The notes beneath the pieces were generated by a model. The model worked only from the letters and a program-made list of their open reading frames with translations. It made no database searches and was not told where the DNA came from. The position numbers and the translations under genes were made by a program. 17,428 bases of DNA, from contig CAZSLV010000039.1 of NCBI GenBank assembly GCA_964607545.1, forward strand, positions 1 through 17,428. Direction: 5' to 3'. Numbering within the stretch: the stretch's first letter is position 1; the number at the start of each line of letters is the position of its first letter. This DNA comes from Gudongella sp964607545. Its GTDB lineage: Bacteria; Bacillota; Clostridia; Tissierellales; Tissierellaceae. Shown here piece by piece: positions 15,114 through 17,428 of this stretch.

Positions 15114-15658
15114 TAGTCTATATCTCCAAACCGATCATCTATTGGAAAATACCTAAATCCAGTTACACCTTTTACAGATTTTTTCGATATAGGGCCAAAA
15201 TACCTGCTATCCTTACTGGCCCCTTCTGCCCTATTGTCTCCTAAAACAAAAAGCTCACCTTCAGGTACTATCCAAATGCTATTATCATAAGCATAAGTGT
15301 AAGCATCTGTATCTAGGTAGTCTTCATCTAAAAGCTCATCATTTACATAAACCTTGCCATCGATTATTTCAACCTTATCTCCCGATACCCCAATTACCCT
15401 TTTTATATAATCCTTGCTAGGGTTATCAGGTGCTTCTAATACTATAATATCCCCCACCTCGGGCCCCCCAAAGTATAGGGGTATTTTTAAGGCAAAGAGC
15501 CTATCTTTTTCCAATAGGGTTGGGTACATAGAATTTCCCAAAACATAAGTTGTATTAAATACAAATGTCTTTATCAATAAGGCTATGGCTATAGCAAGTC
15601 CTATGGACTTAATCCACTCAAAAATTTCTGTGTTTGGTTTTTTTTCTTCTTCTGTCAT
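15113..15658 (-). CDS. lepB: Signal peptidase I
   Basis: Membrane-bound protease that removes signal peptides from exported proteins. The 181 residues show one N-terminal membrane segment (about 16-36), the catalytic Ser43 in GNSMYPTL, the catalytic Lys86 in DYIKRVIG, and the conserved box E (GDNRAEGASKDSRYFG, 140-155). This is the short, single-anchor Gram-positive type (SipS-like), and the length is normal. ATG 15658 is preceded by AAGGGGATT. A promoter is visible about 85 bases upstream. lepB is first in a lepB-lepA-hemW series. Its position between rpsT and lepA is unusual for Bacillota, where sporulation genes gpr-spoIIP or nothing are expected. Genomes often have several paralogues, so the numbering of the gene name is uncertain. 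Confidence 0.95.
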   Translation of the reverse strand: MTEEEKKPNTEIFEWIKSIGLAIAIALLIKTFVFNTTYVLGNSMYPTLLEKDRLFALKIPLYFGGPEVGDIIVLEAPDNPSKDYIKRVIGVSGDKVEIIDGKVYVNDELLDEDYLDTDAYTYAYDNSIWIVPEGELFVLGDNRAEGASKDSRYFGPISKKSVKGVTGFRYFPIDDRFGDID

Positions 15659-15742
15659 TATATAATCCCCTTTGATACAAGTTAAAAAATTATTTTTTAA
15701 TCTTTATCCTATTTTCTTTAATCTTCTATTCTTCCACTAATT

Positions 15743-15770
15743 ATTATATCATTAAATACTGTGAAATCAA
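15743..15770 (-). promoter_or_regulatory. Promoter of lepB-lepA-hemW
   Basis: TTGATT (15770-15765), a 16-base spacer and a perfect TATAAT (15748-15743), pointing to lepB. The leader is about 80 bases and very AT-rich, with a TTAAAAAA/TTTTTTAA inverted repeat near 15682-15700. Confidence 0.75.
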
Positions 15771-15865
15771 TAAATAAGATAAAGTGTATCTTGTTTACTT
15801 TGAAAAAATCTTACTAGGCCTTTGTAAGAGTGCATAGTAATCGTATTCTTAGGACTTATTTTTGC

Positions 15866-15894
15866 TTGCAATTTGCTAGTAATCATGGTACAAT
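15866..15894 (+). promoter_or_regulatory. Promoter of rpsT
   Basis: TTGCAA (15866-15871), a 17-base spacer and TACAAT (15889-15894), about 30 bases before the rpsT start. It is divergent from the lepB promoter; about 95 bases lie between the two -35 boxes. Confidence 0.78.
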
Positions 15895-15924
15895 AACTTT
15901 TGTTAGATCAGAGGAGGTGAAATA

Positions 15925-16188
15925 ATGGCAAATATTAAATCAGCAGAAAAGAGAATTCGTGTTACTGCTAGGCAAACTGCCCTAAACAAAAGTAAAAAAA
16001 CTGAAATTAAGACATATATTAAGAAATTTGATGTTGCTTTAGCAAAGGGTGATATTGATGAAGCAAGATCATTATTAAAAACTATAGACAAGAAGCTTAA
16101 AAAAGCTGCCCATCACAAGGTAATTCATATGAATGCTGCATCAAGAAAAATAAGTAGATTATCAAAATCTCTTAATAAGGCTGTATAA
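15925..16188 (+). CDS. rpsT: 30S ribosomal protein S20
   Basis: An 87-residue basic protein of the small subunit body that binds 16S rRNA early in assembly. It begins MANIKSAEKRIR, the diagnostic S20 start, with the TARQTALNKSKKT segment and a second half of basic helices including HHKVIHMNAASRKISRLSK. Length is typical (83-90). ATG 15925 follows GAGGAGGTGA, one of the best binding sites in the window. It is the only plus-strand protein gene here, with its own promoter and its own strong terminator, and is convergent with holA, as in many Bacillota. The identity is secure. Confidence 0.98.
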   Translation: MANIKSAEKRIRVTARQTALNKSKKTEIKTYIKKFDVALAKGDIDEARSLLKTIDKKLKKAAHHKVIHMNAASRKISRLSKSLNKAV

Positions 16189-16192
16189 AAAT

Positions 16193-16222
16193 AACTTCGG
16201 GAAGAGCCGAAGTTCTTTTTTT
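16193..16222 (+). terminator. Terminator of rpsT
   Basis: An 8-bp stem (AACTTCGG / CCGAAGTT) with a 6-base loop, followed by C and seven T, five bases after the rpsT stop codon. A textbook intrinsic terminator. Confidence 0.95.
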
Positions 16223-16256
16223 ATTTGTTAGGAAAGTTCTACTATCCTAACAAATA
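16222..16256. repeat. 12-bp inverted repeat in the rpsT-holA gap
   Basis: TATTTGTTAGGA (16222-16233) and its exact complement (16245-16256) enclose an 11-base loop. It has no T-run on either strand, so it is not an intrinsic terminator. It starts where the rpsT T-run ends. Its function is unknown. Confidence 0.75.
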
Positions 16257-16270
16257 GAAAATAAAGCTTG

Positions 16271-16339
16271 TAGGGGATTATCCCCTGTCGTATTAAGGAA
16301 GGTGCCAAGATGCGCGGGCAGCGTCGTAGATGCTTTTTT
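16271..16339 (+). other. Candidate structured RNA element ending in a terminator
   Basis: This stretch is much richer in G+C and CpG (five CpG between 16289 and 16326) than its surroundings. It contains a GGGGA/TCCCC hairpin (16272-16286), a TGCC...GGCA pairing (16303-16306 with 16317-16320), and GATGC (16309-16313), GCGTC (16321-16325) and GATGC again (16329-16333), followed by six T. GCGTC can pair with either GATGC, each with one G-U pair; pairing with the second makes an intrinsic terminator on the plus strand. I do not recognise a known RNA family. No start signal was found, so it could be the tail of an rpsT read-through transcript, a small RNA, or a relic of a leader. Confidence 0.4.
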
Positions 16340-17363
16340 ATACCTTATTAGTTAATTTAATTAATAGTAACTCCAATTCAAGTTTTTGATTACTTGACTT
16401 AGTCTTGATATTTTTATCTGTTTCTAAAATATCTTCTAGTATCTTATATAACCTACTTGGTGTAAAAGTATTAACTGTTCTTTGAAGTTTTGAAAACTCA
16501 TAGGGTTTTATGCCAAGCTTTGCTTGTATCTCATTGTTGCCATAGCCGTAAATGCTATATTGCTTTATGGCATTTATTAACCTAAACTGTCTAGCTATCA
16601 TAAATAAAATCTTACCTATTGGTTCATTCATGGCATAAATATCGTTAAAAATCAAAATGGCCCTATCGCTTTTACTATCACTTATTGCCTCTAATAAGTC
16701 AAAGATATTCTTATCTAGTGTTTTAATAAGAACCCTATCCATCTCTTGATTAGTAATTTCTTTGGTTTGGCTAAGGGTAGCTAATTTCTTAATTTCATTT
16801 TCTAAATCATAAAGGTTTGATTCTATATTTCTACTTAAGTAATTACTGTGATTTAAAAAATAAGAAATATTTGATTGACTTAAATTTTTACCATAGGATA
16901 AAAACCTATCTAAAATCCACTTATTTAAGTCACTCCCCTTTAGTTTTTCAAAGTTTACATTATAATTTTTATCTTTTACATACCTATATAACTTTGTTGT
17001 CTTTTTAATTGAAGACTTCCTATCTAATATAATTAAGACTTGATGGCTTCCTAGGGTCTTTAAGTAGTCTATAAGTTTATCTTGATTTTTTGTTAAATCT
17101 TCCATAGCCTCTGGATTATTTAAAATAACAAGTCTCCTCTTTGATAAAAATGGTAGGGTTTCACAACTTGATTTTATAGAATCAAGATCTGAAATTTTCC
17201 CATCCAAATAGGATAAGTTTATTGATTTTAAATCTTCTGTAAGCATTTTATCAATAAAAAATTCTAGGGCCTTATCCATAAGGTAAATTTCTTCCCCGCA
17301 AAAAAAATATAATTCTTTCACCTTTTCTTTATTTACTTCCTTTATAAATTCATTATAATTCAA
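16338..17363 (-). CDS. holA: DNA polymerase III delta subunit
   Basis: Clamp-loader subunit that opens the beta sliding clamp. The 341 residues fit the Bacillota HolA/YqeN family (about 340). Visible are the N-terminal LYFFCGEEIYLMDKAL (the family's YLxxGEExFLxxxAL, about 18-33), an AAA+-like domain lacking a Walker A motif as expected for delta, the LPFLSKRRLVIL segment (about 69-80), and the helical C-terminal domain (KPYEFSKLQRTVNTF and the end helix). The start is TTG 17363; AAGGAGG lies nine bases upstream and no in-frame ATG is better. It converges on rpsT; its stop codon overlaps the T-run of the plus-strand terminator at 16320-16339. In many relatives comEC lies upstream of holA. Confidence 0.95.
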   Translation of the reverse strand: MNYNEFIKEVNKEKVKELYFFCGEEIYLMDKALEFFIDKMLTEDLKSINLSYLDGKISDLDSIKSSCETLPFLSKRRLVILNNPEAMEDLTKNQDKLIDYLKTLGSHQVLIILDRKSSIKKTTKLYRYVKDKNYNVNFEKLKGSDLNKWILDRFLSYGKNLSQSNISYFLNHSNYLSRNIESNLYDLENEIKKLATLSQTKEITNQEMDRVLIKTLDKNIFDLLEAISDSKSDRAILIFNDIYAMNEPIGKILFMIARQFRLINAIKQYSIYGYGNNEIQAKLGIKPYEFSKLQRTVNTFTPSRLYKILEDILETDKNIKTKSSNQKLELELLLIKLTNKV

Positions 17364-17428
17364 ACCTTAAGTCCTCCTTAACCCTTCTGTATTGTCTTAC
17401 ACTTAAAAAACATAAACTCAAGTATAAT
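17353..17428 (-). other. Right-edge region, possible 3' end of an upstream gene
   Basis: Two minus-strand frames are open from the window edge: one ends at TAA 17380-17378 beside the holA ribosome binding site, the other at TAA 17355-17353, overlapping the first codons of holA. Either could be the tail of an upstream gene, which would be comEC if the common order holds; 16 to 24 residues are too few to decide. No clear holA promoter is visible. Confidence 0.25.

Noticed and set aside
15903..16091. Minus-strand frame of 62 codons opposite rpsT
   Set aside because: Shadow of a certain ribosomal protein gene; no independent support.
16295..16339. T-box, cobalamin riboswitch or SRP RNA reading of the rpsT-holA element
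   Set aside because: Short resemblances (GGTGCC, GCGCGGGC, GGAAGG) do not extend to the full conserved cores of these families, and no target gene lies downstream on the plus strand.

Overview
The window is a dense, AT-rich stretch of conserved housekeeping genes from a low-GC Gram-positive bacterium (Bacillota; Clostridia/Tissierellia-like is the best guess). The evidence is the codon use, the strong AGGAGG-type ribosome binding sites, the CIRCE/HrcA heat-shock system, and a gene order that follows the Bacillus/Clostridium block holA - rpsT - lepA - hemW - hrcA - grpE - dnaK - dnaJ - prmA - rsmE - mtaB - rpsU - yqeY - nfeD - floA. All genes read on the minus strand except rpsT. No mobile element, CRISPR array, tRNA or rRNA was seen, and no stretch over 300 bases lacks a gene.

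Layout from right to left, in the direction of transcription. holA (DNA polymerase III delta) lies at the right edge. It converges on rpsT (S20, plus strand) across 149 bases that hold the rpsT terminator, a 12-bp inverted repeat, and a CpG-rich element with a second plus-strand terminator. Beyond the 266-base divergent promoter region come lepB (signal peptidase I), lepA (EF4) and hemW (haem chaperone), separated by hairpins. Next is the heat-shock operon hrcA-grpE-dnaK-dnaJ, with a sigma-A-type promoter and a perfect CIRCE operator and a terminator after dnaJ. A second unit, prmA-rsmE-mtaB-hinT, carries rRNA, tRNA and ribosomal-protein modification enzymes plus a HIT hydrolase. rpsU-yqeY has its own promoter and terminator. 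nfeD-floA and a small membrane-anchored protein of unknown function form a membrane-microdomain unit ending in a strong terminator. A small orphan gene sits at the left edge.

Three points stand out. First, the slots that in spore-formers hold gpr-spoIIP (rpsT/lepA) and yqfC-yqfD (after floA) hold lepB and an unknown membrane protein, which suggests a non-sporulating or rearranged lineage. Second, nearly every transcription hairpin overlaps or abuts a stop codon, including inside operons (lepA/hemW, dnaK/dnaJ), so graded read-through may set expression. Third, the rpsT/holA gap holds a compact element in which one arm can pair with either of two identical partners, like a terminator/antiterminator pair. 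No clearly new multi-gene system is present; the best unknowns are that element, the protein beside floA, and the orphan at the left edge.

Several starts were moved from the longest reading frame to the position fitting a ribosome binding site (hrcA, nfeD, hemW, rsmE, left-edge orphan). rpsU (59 residues) was identified by direct translation.
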